Source of the DNA: Bacteroides uniformis
Lineage (GTDB): Bacteria > Bacteroidota > Bacteroidia > Bacteroidales > Bacteroidaceae
Length of the DNA stretch: 64,000 nucleotides
NCBI RefSeq assembly: GCF_025147485.1
Contig: NZ_CP102263.1
Location: forward strand, 2,245,501 to 2,309,500
Direction of reading: 5' to 3'
Below are positions 38,193 to 46,533 of the stretch, one piece after another. The position numbers were made by a program, and so were the translations under genes. How positions within the stretch are numbered: the stretch's first letter is position 1; every line of letters starts with the position of its first letter. Below the pieces are notes generated by a model, which saw only the letters and a list, made by a program, of their open reading frames with translations, was not told where the DNA came from and did not search any database.

Positions 38193-39467
38193 TTAGTCTA
38201 TTATTTCAAATCCCGTATACGGAACCAATGCCTTTGGTATGCGGATTCCTTCTGGAGTCTGGTTGTTTTCCAGCAAGGCGGCAACAATGCGTGGCAGAGC
38301 GAGTGCGGAACCGTTCAGCGTATGGCAAAGCTCTGTTTTCTTTTCTGCCGTACGGTAGCGGCATTTCAGACGGTTGGCTTGATAAGTGTCAAAATTAGAG
38401 ACGGAACTTACTTCCAGCCAGCGTTTCTGTGCTTCGGAATACACCTCAAAGTCAAAACAGAGGGCAGCCGTGAAGCTCATATCGCCACCGCAAAGGCGCA
38501 GGATGCGGTAGGGGAGTTCCAGCTTTTGAAGCAAACCTTCCACGTGGTCCAACATCTCCTGGTGGGATTGTTTGCTGTGTTCCGGTTTGTCGATGCGTAC
38601 CAGTTCCACTTTGGAGAATTCGTGCAGGCGGTTCAAGCCACGTACGTCTTTCCCGTATGAACCGGCTTCACGGCGGAAACATTGTGTGTATGCACAGTTC
38701 TTGATGGGCAACTGCTTTTCGTCCAGAATCACATCACGGTAGATGTTGGTTACGGGGACTTCGGCGGTAGGAATCAAGTAGAGGTCGTCCACTTCGCAAT
38801 GATACATTTGCCCTTCCTTGTCAGGCAGCTGTCCCGTGCCGTAGCCGGAAGCGGCGTTCACCACTGTGGGCGGCATTATTTCCGTATAGCCGGATTTGCG
38901 TGCTTCGTCCAGGAAGAAGTTGATGAGTGCGCGTTGCAGTTGTGCGCCTTTGCCTTTGTATACGGGGAAGCCGGCACCGGTAATCTTGACACCCAGGTCA
39001 AAGTCTATCAAGTCATATTTCTTGGCCAGTTCCCAGTGGGGCAGGGCGTCTTTGGGCAGCTCGGTTTCCATACCACCTATTTTCTCTACTACATTGTCGT
39101 CGGCACCTACGCCTTCAGGCACGCTGTCGTAGGGAACGTTGGGGATGGTATAAAGCAAAGTCTGCAAATCGTTGGCAGCCTGGTCCATATTGGCTTGCAA
39201 GTCCTTGTTGACTTCTTTCAGCTCGGCCACGCGGCTTTTGGCGGCTTCTGCTTCTTCTTTCTTGCCCTCCTTCATCAGTTGTCCGATGGATTTGGAGAGT
39301 GAGTTGGCTTCTGCCAGGTTTTTATCTAGGATGGTTTGATTGGCTTTTCTTTTGTCATTGAAGTCCAGCACTTGTGCAATGGTTTCTTTTGCATTCTTGA
39401 AGTGCTTCTTTTCCAGTCCGCGGAGAACCGCGTCGGTGTTTTCTGTAATTTGTTTGATGGTAAGCAT
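38193..39467 (-). CDS. serS: Serine-tRNA ligase
   Basis: A 424-residue class II synthetase. The N-terminal long coiled-coil arm for tRNA-Ser lies at about 25-105, then the catalytic domain with motif 2 (CFRREAGSYGKDVRGLNRLHEFSKVEL) and motif 3 (LKCRYRTAEKKTELCHTLNGSALALPRIVAALLEN). The C-terminal VPYTGFEIID is usual. The start at 39467 matches family length. A TATCTTTG box on the reverse strand (39507-39514) may be its -7 element. Monocistronic, convergent with the LytTR gene. Confidence 0.97.
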   Translation of the reverse strand: MLTIKQITENTDAVLRGLEKKHFKNAKETIAQVLDFNDKRKANQTILDKNLAEANSLSKSIGQLMKEGKKEEAEAAKSRVAELKEVNKDLQANMDQAANDLQTLLYTIPNVPYDSVPEGVGADDNVVEKIGGMETELPKDALPHWELAKKYDLIDFDLGVKITGAGFPVYKGKGAQLQRALINFFLDEARKSGYTEIMPPTVVNAASGYGTGQLPDKEGQMYHCEVDDLYLIPTAEVPVTNIYRDVILDEKQLPIKNCAYTQCFRREAGSYGKDVRGLNRLHEFSKVELVRIDKPEHSKQSHQEMLDHVEGLLQKLELPYRILRLCGGDMSFTAALCFDFEVYSEAQKRWLEVSSVSNFDTYQANRLKCRYRTAEKKTELCHTLNGSALALPRIVAALLENNQTPEGIRIPKALVPYTGFEIID

Positions 39468-39552
39468 ATCTTATACTTGTTTTTATGTTATTCGGTTTTG
39501 TGAGTGCAAAGATATGGAAAAAACAAATAAAGTGTTGCTTTTGACATAAAAG

Positions 39553-39586
39553 AAAGGGATGCAACCTATTCGGATTGCATCCCTTT
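39553..39586 (-). terminator. rplU-rpmA terminator
   Basis: A stem AAAGGGATGCAA / TTGCATCCCTTT (39553-39564 with 39575-39586) has a 10-nt loop, and on the reverse strand continues into a T-rich stretch. Confidence 0.88.
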
Positions 39587-39608
39587 TCCTTATTTCTTGT
39601 TCGGAAAC

Positions 39609-39878
39609 TTATGCTTCTGCATTTTCTGCAGGGATAACAGAAACTGAACGTCTGTCTTCCTTGCCCACTTTGAATTGTACAGTTCCGTCTACTAAAGCGA
39701 AAAGAGTGTGGTCTTTTCCCATACCGATGTTATTACCCGGGTGGAATTCAGTACCTCTTTGACGAACGATGATGTTACCTGCTTTGCAAGCTTCGCCACC
39801 AAATATCTTAACGCCTAATCTCTTGCTCTGTGATTCGCGGCCGTTCTTAGAACTACCGACACCTTTTTTATGTGCCAT
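39609..39878 (-). CDS. rpmA: 50S ribosomal protein L27
   Basis: An 89-residue large-subunit protein whose N-terminus reaches the peptidyl-transferase centre. It begins [16 protein letters not shown] without the cleaved extension found in Firmicutes. [32 protein letters not shown] is the conserved core. It lies 22 bp after rplU in the usual L21-L27 operon, and a terminator follows. Confidence 0.98.
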   Translation of the reverse strand: MAHKKGVGSSKNGRESQSKRLGVKIFGGEACKAGNIIVRQRGTEFHPGNNIGMGKDHTLFALVDGTVQFKVGKEDRRSVSVIPAENAEA

Positions 39879-39900
39879 TTCTTCTTACTGTTTTAATTGA

Positions 39901-40218
39901 TTAAGCTACTACTTCTGTAATTGTTAACTCTGTGAATTGTTGACGGTGACCGTTCAACTTACGATAACCTTTTCTTCTTTTCTTGTGGAAAACAAGAACT
40001 TTATCGCCTTTTACCATGTTTGATACGACCTGGCAAACAACCTTTGCACCCTCTACTGTGGGAGCACCTACGGTGATGTTGCCGTCTTTGTCTACCAAAA
40101 GAACCTTGTCAAACTCTACTGTTGCACCGTTTTCTGCATTCTGGATGTGGTGTACAAACAGCTTTTTGCCAGCTTCTGCTTTGAATTGCTGACCGTTGAT
40201 TTCTACAATTGCGTACAT
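39901..40218 (-). CDS. rplU: 50S ribosomal protein L21
   Basis: A 105-residue protein that binds 23S rRNA. It begins [22 protein letters not shown] and ends with the [18 protein letters not shown] signature. First gene of the rplU-rpmA operon. A perfect promoter lies about 90 bp upstream, leaving a leader of about 85 nt, long enough for structured autoregulation, although I could not define a fold. Confidence 0.98.
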   Translation of the reverse strand: MYAIVEINGQQFKAEAGKKLFVHHIQNAENGATVEFDKVLLVDKDGNITVGAPTVEGAKVVCQVVSNMVKGDKVLVFHKKRRKGYRKLNGHRQQFTELTITEVVA

Positions 40219-40309
40219 TTCTTATATATAATGTATAAGTTAGCTCCGTCGGGTGGTCTCTAATCACTTAGAAAGCACTTGGTCGAACCCGGTGCGGAAT
40301 AATCGGGCA

Positions 40310-40341
40310 CAAAAGTACTCTTTTTATTCTAAATAGACAAA
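40310..40341 (-). promoter_or_regulatory. rplU-rpmA promoter
   Basis: On the reverse strand TTTG (40338-40341), 20 bp, TACTTTTG (40310-40317), a textbook Bacteroides promoter. Confidence 0.85.
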
Positions 40342-40395
40342 TGTTCTTTTGCTTTTTTGTTCTTTTAATGCAGATTGTACTTTTAGATTATTGGA

Positions 40396-40424
40396 GAAAA
40401 ACTGTTTCATCAAGGAGAAACAGT
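40396..40424 (-). terminator. Terminator of the HAD-DUF3667 gene
   Basis: Stem ACTGTTTC / GAAACAGT (40401-40408 with 40417-40424) with TTTTTC after it on the reverse strand, 20 bp past the stop codon. Confidence 0.7.
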
Positions 40425-40444
40425 CCGTGTAGGGATGGTTTCTG

Positions 40445-42457
40445 TTACAAAATGAATTTCAGAACATAGATACCGGCCAGCATCAGCGCCATTACAAGAC
40501 ACGCGAATATGACGAGTAGCACAAGACTGTAAGTCAGCATGAGGATAGTGCGCCAAAAGCTTCTCCACCAGGTGCAGCGGTACAATTGTTTGTAATCCCA
40601 ACAGAATAGGACGAAAATAAGCCATAAAGGCAGCTCATACAAATCGTCTACCTTTGCGTACCCGTTGAAAGGCAGCACGATGATGCTCAGCAGGAGTATC
40701 TGGCAAGCTATGTAGGCTTGTATGAACACATGCTCCGTGGTATTGTAGTTTAACTTATATTTCCGGCGTCGGAAGGCAAGTTGGGTGGCAAGTGCAAACA
40801 AAGGCAGTGTGGCAATGATGCGGAATGCCTTGTTTCCGTGTCCCCAGCTCTTCATCAGATTCCATACTTTCATTAGGAAAGGAGAGTTCTGGAAGACTTT
40901 TTCCAGTCTGTCTCCCACTTCCGAGGTGTCGTTTACAAATTCATCGATGAGGTCGCCATCATCGCTGTTCTGTTCGGATACCTGTGTGGCAGAAGTGGAG
41001 TCGTTCTTCTCTTCCAGTTTGTTCAAGCTTTTCTCCAGGCTTTTTATAGTGATGGCGAGGGCTCGCTTTTCCTCTTTGCTATAGGTTTTCTCCATCTTTT
41101 TGGTAAGCTTCTCTTTAGCGGCAATGATTTCTTCTTTGTCTGTCTGCTCTGTCTTTTCCGTCTTTTCTTTTTTGCTCAGAGCTTCCGGGTCTACCAGTTG
41201 TACAGCCATGATATAAAGGGCTGCAAGAATGAAGAGTGTCTGGAACGGGCGAAAATACTCTACACGCTTACCGCCGATGAAGTCTCTAATCATGTATCCC
41301 GGACGGTAGAGGAGTTCCAGAAGGGTACGTCCAAAGCCATTATCTATATTGAAGAAGCCTCCGGCAATGTTTTTAAGCGCGTTGCTCAACCGATAGCGTG
41401 GAGTGTTACGGCTTTGTCCGCAACGGTTACAGTAGTTGCCGGTATAGGTGGTGCCACAATTCAGGCAGGTGCAGGTTTCGTTGCCAGCGGGAGGAGTTTT
41501 TCTCCCTTGTATCAGCTTGATGTGAAATGCGCGTAAGCGTACTGCGCAGGGGTGCCACCATGAGTCGATGAAAGTTTTTGCTTTGTTGGGTAGTATCCTT
41601 CTTTTTTGGAGGATACCCCACAATGTCAGTATGAAAACAACCGGGAAGAAGTTGCTGTCGTCGGTCATGTCCAGCTCTTCAATAGCCAGCCAGAAGAGTG
41701 TCACTAGAAGGAGGATTTGCCAGACGCTTATCCTTTTCTGTTTCCGGGGAGAAGTGGCATGCGCGTTTTCCGGCCGGATGGGATTTTCAATCTTGAATAT
41801 GGAAGGATACTCCTCCTGAACTGCCAGCAGTTCTTCCAAGGTGTTCATTATTTTCCGGTGTGGGTACTTCTCCAATTCTTTGGCAGTGGTTACTCCGTGG
41901 GTGACTCCAGCAAAGTCTACTCCGGCCGCTTGGGCTGTTTCCGCATCTACCGTGCTGTCGCCTATATAGAGGGTCTCGGCTTTGCTGACATGTAGCCGCT
42001 TAATGGCAAGGAGTAGCCCTTCGGGAGATGGCTTGGCGGCTTTCACGTCTTCACCACCCACGATGATGTCCATAAAATCTTCAGGAAAATGCTGGTCGAG
42101 GAGTTCCTTGATGCGGAATCGGTATTTGGTCGAGATGATTCCGATGCGGGCGCCGGAGTCCTTCAGTGCAGTCAGTACGGACTTGGTTTCCAGGAAAAGC
42201 ACCGTGTTGACAGTCATATGCGTATCGGCCTCTTTTCGGTATTCTGCCTTGAATCCTGCCAGTTGTCCGGCATCTGTCACGCCGGTGAGGATGGAAAAAG
42301 AGTCTTCCAGAGTCTTGCCGATAGTACGTTTGATGTCGTCATCCGTCACCTCTGTATATCCGTGACGGGTCAGTACGTTGCGGAAACAAGTGACGATTCC
42401 GCGGGAAGAATCAGCAAGCGTATAATCAAAGTCGAAAAGATAGGTCGTGTAATTCAT
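40445..42457 (-). CDS. HAD phosphatase fused to DUF3667 membrane protein
   Basis: A 670-residue fusion. Residues about 1-215 are a HAD hydrolase of the phosphoglycolate-phosphatase type: nucleophile motif FDFDYTLADS (Asp9, Asp11), a helical cap, then IISTKYR, AAKPSPEG and YIGDSTVDAETA. After a linker and two membrane helices comes a zinc-ribbon-like CLNCGTTYTGNYCNRCGQ motif (near 335) and the DUF3667 domain with further membrane helices and a long charged coiled-coil loop (about 430-510) of Glu/Lys. The start at 42457 is ATG; an upstream TTG is unlikely because the promoter overlaps it. Both halves stand alone elsewhere; function is unknown. Confidence 0.82.
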   Translation of the reverse strand: MNYTTYLFDFDYTLADSSRGIVTCFRNVLTRHGYTEVTDDDIKRTIGKTLEDSFSILTGVTDAGQLAGFKAEYRKEADTHMTVNTVLFLETKSVLTALKDSGARIGIISTKYRFRIKELLDQHFPEDFMDIIVGGEDVKAAKPSPEGLLLAIKRLHVSKAETLYIGDSTVDAETAQAAGVDFAGVTHGVTTAKELEKYPHRKIMNTLEELLAVQEEYPSIFKIENPIRPENAHATSPRKQKRISVWQILLLVTLFWLAIEELDMTDDSNFFPVVFILTLWGILQKRRILPNKAKTFIDSWWHPCAVRLRAFHIKLIQGRKTPPAGNETCTCLNCGTTYTGNYCNRCGQSRNTPRYRLSNALKNIAGGFFNIDNGFGRTLLELLYRPGYMIRDFIGGKRVEYFRPFQTLFILAALYIMAVQLVDPEALSKKEKTEKTEQTDKEEIIAAKEKLTKKMEKTYSKEEKRALAITIKSLEKSLNKLEEKNDSTSATQVSEQNSDDGDLIDEFVNDTSEVGDRLEKVFQNSPFLMKVWNLMKSWGHGNKAFRIIATLPLFALATQLAFRRRKYKLNYNTTEHVFIQAYIACQILLLSIIVLPFNGYAKVDDLYELPLWLIFVLFCWDYKQLYRCTWWRSFWRTILMLTYSLVLLVIFACLVMALMLAGIYVLKFIL

Positions 42458-42472
42458 TGTGACTTTTTGTGA

Positions 42473-42502
42473 CAAAGATAGTGTAAAGTATATTTTTACA
42501 AA
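42473..42502 (-). promoter_or_regulatory. Promoter of the HAD-DUF3667 gene
   Basis: On the reverse strand TTTG (42499-42502), 18 bp, TATCTTTG (42473-42480). The start codon at 42457 is only 15 bp further, so the leader is about 10 nt. Confidence 0.75.
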
Positions 42503-42630
42503 ATAAAAAAGAGGATTAATCGGAATTTTGTATTACTTTTGTTTGCATGAATTCTGTAGAAAAGTGACAAGATGTGTAAGTGTTTTATCCGGTTAGGTTG
42601 TTATACTATACACGTTAACCCTATAATGTT

Positions 42631-44862
42631 ATGAATTTGATAAAATCTTGTTGTTTGTTTGTGGTCTTTTCATCCTTTCTGGCATGCACCTCGCAGGTGT
42701 CGGATGTGAAGAGTGTGTCTTATACAGAGTTTGTGAATCCCTTTATCGGTACAGATTTTACTGGAAACACCTATCCGGGTGCCCAGGCGCCGTTTGGCAT
42801 GGTGCAGCTCAGTCCTGACAACGGACTGCCGGGCTGGGACCGTATTTCCGGATATTTTTATCCGGACAGTACCATTGCAGGCTTCAGCCATACCCATCTC
42901 TCCGGAACCGGCGCTGGTGACTTGTATGACATCTCTTTTATGCCGGTGACATTGCCTTATAAGGAGGCGGAAGCTCCGCTCGGCATTCACTCTTTGTTCT
43001 CTCATTCGGAAGAGTCGGCAAGCGCTGGATATTATCAGGTGCGTCTGAAAGATTATAATATAAATGTAGAGTTGACGGCCACCGAGCGTTGTGGCATTCA
43101 GCGGTATACTTTCCCAAAAGCCGATGCTGCCGTTTTCCTGAATTTGCGGAAAGCCATGAATTGGGATTTTACCAATGATTCTCACATAGAAGCCGTCGAT
43201 TCGGTAACGGTGCAAGGTTACCGTTACTCTGACGGTTGGGCACGCGACCAGCGCCTCTACTTCCGTACACGTTTCTCCAAACCGTTTGCTGCGATGCAGC
43301 TCGATACAGCTGCCATAGAGAAAGAAGGCAAGCGGATAGGAACATCTGTCATTGCACGATTCGACTTTCAGACTAAGGAAGGAGAACAGATTCTTGTCAG
43401 TACTGCCATCTCCGGTGTAAGTATGGAAGGGGCGGCACGTAATCTAGCAGCAGAAGTACCTGATGATGATTTCGACAAATACCTGGCTGCTGTGCAGGAT
43501 GATTGGAACGAACAATTGTCCCGGATAGAAATAAAATGCGATGACCGCGATGAGAAAGTCAAGTTCTATACAGCTTTATATCATTCGATGATTGCTCCTA
43601 CCATTTACAGTGATGTGGACGGCGCCTATTACGGTCCCGACAAGCAAGTGCACCGGGTAGAGGGCTGGACAAATTACAGTACTTTCTCCTTGTGGGACAC
43701 TTACCGTGCGGCTCATCCTCTCTATACTTTTATTGAGCCGGAACGGGTGAATGATATGGTGAAGTCCTTCCTCGCCTTCTTCGAACAGAACGGCCGCCTT
43801 CCCGTATGGAATTTTCAGGGGGGCGAGACAGATATGATGATAGGTTACCACTCTGTGCCGGTTATTGTAGATGCCTATCTGAAAGGTATTGGGGACTTCG
43901 ATGCGAAAAAGGCCTTGGAGGCTTGTGTAGCTACTGCCAATATCGATTCCTATCGTGGCATTGGGTTATATAAGAAATATGGCTATGTTCCTTATAATGT
44001 GACAGATCAGTATAATTCGGAAAACTGGTCACTTTCTAAAACACTGGAATATGCATATGATGACTATTGTATAGCCCGTATGGCAGAGAAGCTGGGCGAT
44101 AAGGAGGTTGCGGACGAGTTTTATAAGCGTTCCCGTAATTACCGGAATGTCTACAATCCGGTAAGTTCTTTCATGCAGCCCCGTGATGACAAGGGAGAGT
44201 TTATCCGGAACTTCTCGCCGGACGACTATACTCCGCACATCTGCGAGAGCAACGGCTGGCAATACTTCTGGTCTGTGCAGCAGGATATTGACGGTTTGAT
44301 AGTTTTGACCGGAGGTAAGGAACGGTTTGCCCAGAAGCTGGACAGTATGTTTACTTACAATCCTTCTGCAGATGATGAGTTGCCTATTTTCAGCACCGGG
44401 ATGATTGGCCAGTATGCGCATGGAAATGAGCCTAGCCATCACGTCATCTATCTGTTCAATGCTGTGGATCAACCTTGGAAAACCCAGAAATATGCAGCCC
44501 GGGTGATGCGTGAACTCTACCTGAACACTCCTGCCGGTTTGTGCGGCAACGAGGATTGCGGACAGATGTCCGCCTGGTATGTGTTCAGTGCGATGGGCTT
44601 TTATCCGGTAGACCCGGTTGGTGGAAAATATGAAATCGGTACCCCCCTATATCCGGAAATGAAGATGCACCTGCCCGGTGGAAAGACCTTTACGGTACTG
44701 GCGCCGGCGGTGAGCAAGGAAAATTGCTACATTCAATCTGTCAAACTCAACGGTAAGAACTATGACAAAAGTTATATTACGCATGAACAGATAATGGATG
44801 GAAGTGTTTTCGAATTTGAAATGGGGGATAAGCCAGGTCAGGCATGGTACAGTCCCCGATAA
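42631..44862 (+). CDS. GH92 alpha-mannosidase (lipoprotein)
   Basis: A 743-residue exo-alpha-mannosidase of family GH92, a calcium-dependent inverting family. A lipobox (FLAC) precedes TSQVSDVK, without the acidic export signal, so a periplasmic membrane anchor is likely. N-terminal landmark FVNPFIGTDFTGNTYPGA, then GFSHTHLSGTG, YHSMIAP, the acidic segment ESNGWQYFWSVQQDIDG, YAHGNEPSHH near 585 and GNEDCGQMSAW near 630. The GNEPSHH motif is shared with the GH92 at 58488 but not with that at 46534. It opens the PUL and is 11 bp before the sigma factor gene. A TACTTTTG box lies at 42534. Confidence 0.93.
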   Translation: MNLIKSCCLFVVFSSFLACTSQVSDVKSVSYTEFVNPFIGTDFTGNTYPGAQAPFGMVQLSPDNGLPGWDRISGYFYPDSTIAGFSHTHLSGTGAGDLYDISFMPVTLPYKEAEAPLGIHSLFSHSEESASAGYYQVRLKDYNINVELTATERCGIQRYTFPKADAAVFLNLRKAMNWDFTNDSHIEAVDSVTVQGYRYSDGWARDQRLYFRTRFSKPFAAMQLDTAAIEKEGKRIGTSVIARFDFQTKEGEQILVSTAISGVSMEGAARNLAAEVPDDDFDKYLAAVQDDWNEQLSRIEIKCDDRDEKVKFYTALYHSMIAPTIYSDVDGAYYGPDKQVHRVEGWTNYSTFSLWDTYRAAHPLYTFIEPERVNDMVKSFLAFFEQNGRLPVWNFQGGETDMMIGYHSVPVIVDAYLKGIGDFDAKKALEACVATANIDSYRGIGLYKKYGYVPYNVTDQYNSENWSLSKTLEYAYDDYCIARMAEKLGDKEVADEFYKRSRNYRNVYNPVSSFMQPRDDKGEFIRNFSPDDYTPHICESNGWQYFWSVQQDIDGLIVLTGGKERFAQKLDSMFTYNPSADDELPIFSTGMIGQYAHGNEPSHHVIYLFNAVDQPWKTQKYAARVMRELYLNTPAGLCGNEDCGQMSAWYVFSAMGFYPVDPVGGKYEIGTPLYPEMKMHLPGGKTFTVLAPAVSKENCYIQSVKLNGKNYDKSYITHEQIMDGSVFEFEMGDKPGQAWYSPR

Positions 44863-44873
44863 CCGGCTAACAT

Positions 44874-45467
44874 ATGAATGAACATTTCGACTTGACATAT
44901 AAATCCCTTTTCCGCAGGTATTATACCAACCTGCTGTTCTATGCCACACGCATTGTGGGGGAAGAAGATGCGGAAGATGTGGTACAGGATGTTTTCGTGG
45001 AGCTGTGGAAGCGGAAAGATACCATGAAGGTGGGAGAGCAGATTCAGGCTTTTCTGTATAGGGCGGTGTATACCCGTGCCTTGAACGTTCTGAAGCATCG
45101 GGACATTGTGAGTGGCTATGAGGCTGTCATGCTCGAAATCCATAAAAAGAGGGTTGAGTTCTATCAACCTGACAGCAATGATGTGGTGAAACGGATAGAG
45201 GATGCCGAACTCAGGAGGAAGCTGTCCGATGCCATCAATGAATTGCCGGACAAGTGCCGGATGGTATTCAAACTCAGCTATCTGCATGATATGAAGAATA
45301 AGGAGATAGCTGATACAATGGGAGTGTCATTGCGTACGGTGGAGGCCCACATGTACAAAGCTTTGAAGTTGCTGCGTGATAAACTGGGGTATCTGAACCT
45401 GATGTTGGCTCTGTTTTTCATCGGGAAAGTAAGTGTTTTTGCGAGCAGCGTTGTTTTATTATCATAA
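44874..45467 (+). CDS. ECF sigma factor (Bacteroides SigW type)
   Basis: A 197-residue extracytoplasmic-function sigma factor. Region 2 has LLFYATRIVGEEDAEDVVQDVFVELWKRK, and region 4 is INELPDKCRMVFKLSYLHDMKNKEIADTMGVSLRTVEAHMYKALKLLRDKL. With its anti-sigma factor it likely responds to glycan bound at the STN-containing SusC and switches on the PUL. The gene is 11 bp after the first GH92 and overlaps the anti-sigma gene by 1 bp, so both are cotranscribed. Confidence 0.95.
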   Translation: MNEHFDLTYKSLFRRYYTNLLFYATRIVGEEDAEDVVQDVFVELWKRKDTMKVGEQIQAFLYRAVYTRALNVLKHRDIVSGYEAVMLEIHKKRVEFYQPDSNDVVKRIEDAELRRKLSDAINELPDKCRMVFKLSYLHDMKNKEIADTMGVSLRTVEAHMYKALKLLRDKLGYLNLMLALFFIGKVSVFASSVVLLS

Positions 45468-46468
45468 TGAAGGAAAGAATGAATAAGTTGAATGAGGAGA
45501 TATTGGCCAAGTTCCTTATGGGTGAATGTACGGAAGATGAACTTCGTGAGGTGAACGCCTGGCTGGAAGAGTCGGGTGAGAATGCACGCGAATTGTTCAG
45601 GCTGGAGGAGATTTACCACTTGGGGAGACTGGGGGATACTTCGAATACACAAGACATAGAAAAGGCCGAAAAGCGATTGTTTAAAAGGCTGGAACAAGAG
45701 AAGACGAAACAATACAAGGTACGGAGGATGGTTGGGTGGATACGGTATGCGGCCGTATTTGTGGGCTTCTTCCTTTTGGGTACTTTCGGCTATCTTTTTT
45801 ATCAGACTTATAGCCAGCCGGAAACATTACTGGCTGTCACCACTCATGATAAGATTAAGGAACTGAAACTGCCGGATGGAACCAAAGTCTGGCTGAATAA
45901 AAACACTACCCTGAAATATCCACATGAGTTTGCAGGGAAGGGAAGAAAGGTTTATCTGGAAGGAGAAGGATATTTTGAGGTGATGAGGAATCCGGAAAAA
46001 CCGTTTGTCGTACAGAGTGAGGTCATGCAGGTCAGAGTATTGGGAACTGTTTTCAACCTCAAGTCTGACAAGGCTAAGATGTCTGCAGTAGCTACCCTTT
46101 TGAAAGGCGAAGTAGAGGTGAAAGGTAATCATGGCGAGGGTATGATTATCCTTGCCCCCGGACAGAAAGCCGAGCTGAACGGAATGACTAGGCGTCTGGT
46201 GGTGAAGCAGGTGGATACGGGAATCGAAAACTGGCACAATAATGAGTTTGTCTTTGAGAAGGCTGACCTATACACCATTGCGCGTACATTGGAGAATTCG
46301 TATGGGGTGAGGGTAATTCTGGCACCGAACATAGATGTAAGCAAGACTTACTCGGGTACACTGAAGAAAAAAGAGAGTGTAGGGGCTGTGCTGAATCTGA
46401 TAAAGAATGCCATTCCATTGGAGTATAAAATTGTGGGGAACAGTGTTTTCCTCTCCTCAATGAAGTAG
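45467..46468 (+). CDS. FecR-family anti-sigma factor
   Basis: A 333-residue single-pass membrane protein. A cytoplasmic N-terminal domain (about 1-80) is predicted to hold the sigma factor, a membrane helix lies near 90-108, and the periplasmic part contains the FecR domain (LPDGTKVWLNKNTTLKYPHEF, GRKVYLEGEGYFEV) and a C-terminal STN-like fold (EFVFEKADLYTIARTLENSYGV) that is expected to touch the STN domain of SusC. The start codon overlaps the sigma factor stop (TAATG). Confidence 0.95.
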   Translation: MKERMNKLNEEILAKFLMGECTEDELREVNAWLEESGENARELFRLEEIYHLGRLGDTSNTQDIEKAEKRLFKRLEQEKTKQYKVRRMVGWIRYAAVFVGFFLLGTFGYLFYQTYSQPETLLAVTTHDKIKELKLPDGTKVWLNKNTTLKYPHEFAGKGRKVYLEGEGYFEVMRNPEKPFVVQSEVMQVRVLGTVFNLKSDKAKMSAVATLLKGEVEVKGNHGEGMIILAPGQKAELNGMTRRLVVKQVDTGIENWHNNEFVFEKADLYTIARTLENSYGVRVILAPNIDVSKTYSGTLKKKESVGAVLNLIKNAIPLEYKIVGNSVFLSSMK

Positions 46469-46533
46469 GAAGGCCGCACAAATTCGAGATATGACGAGAA
46501 GAATTTATTTAATACTAACAACTTTCTAATATT

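Noticed and set aside
40219..40304. Ribosomal-protein L21 leader riboregulator
   Set aside because: The leader is long enough, but I could not find a convincing fold or a match to a known leader motif.
42534..42541. Promoter for the first GH92 gene
   Set aside because: TACTTTTG fits a -7 box, but no TTTG lies 18-22 bp upstream; the PUL may instead use an ECF promoter I cannot define.
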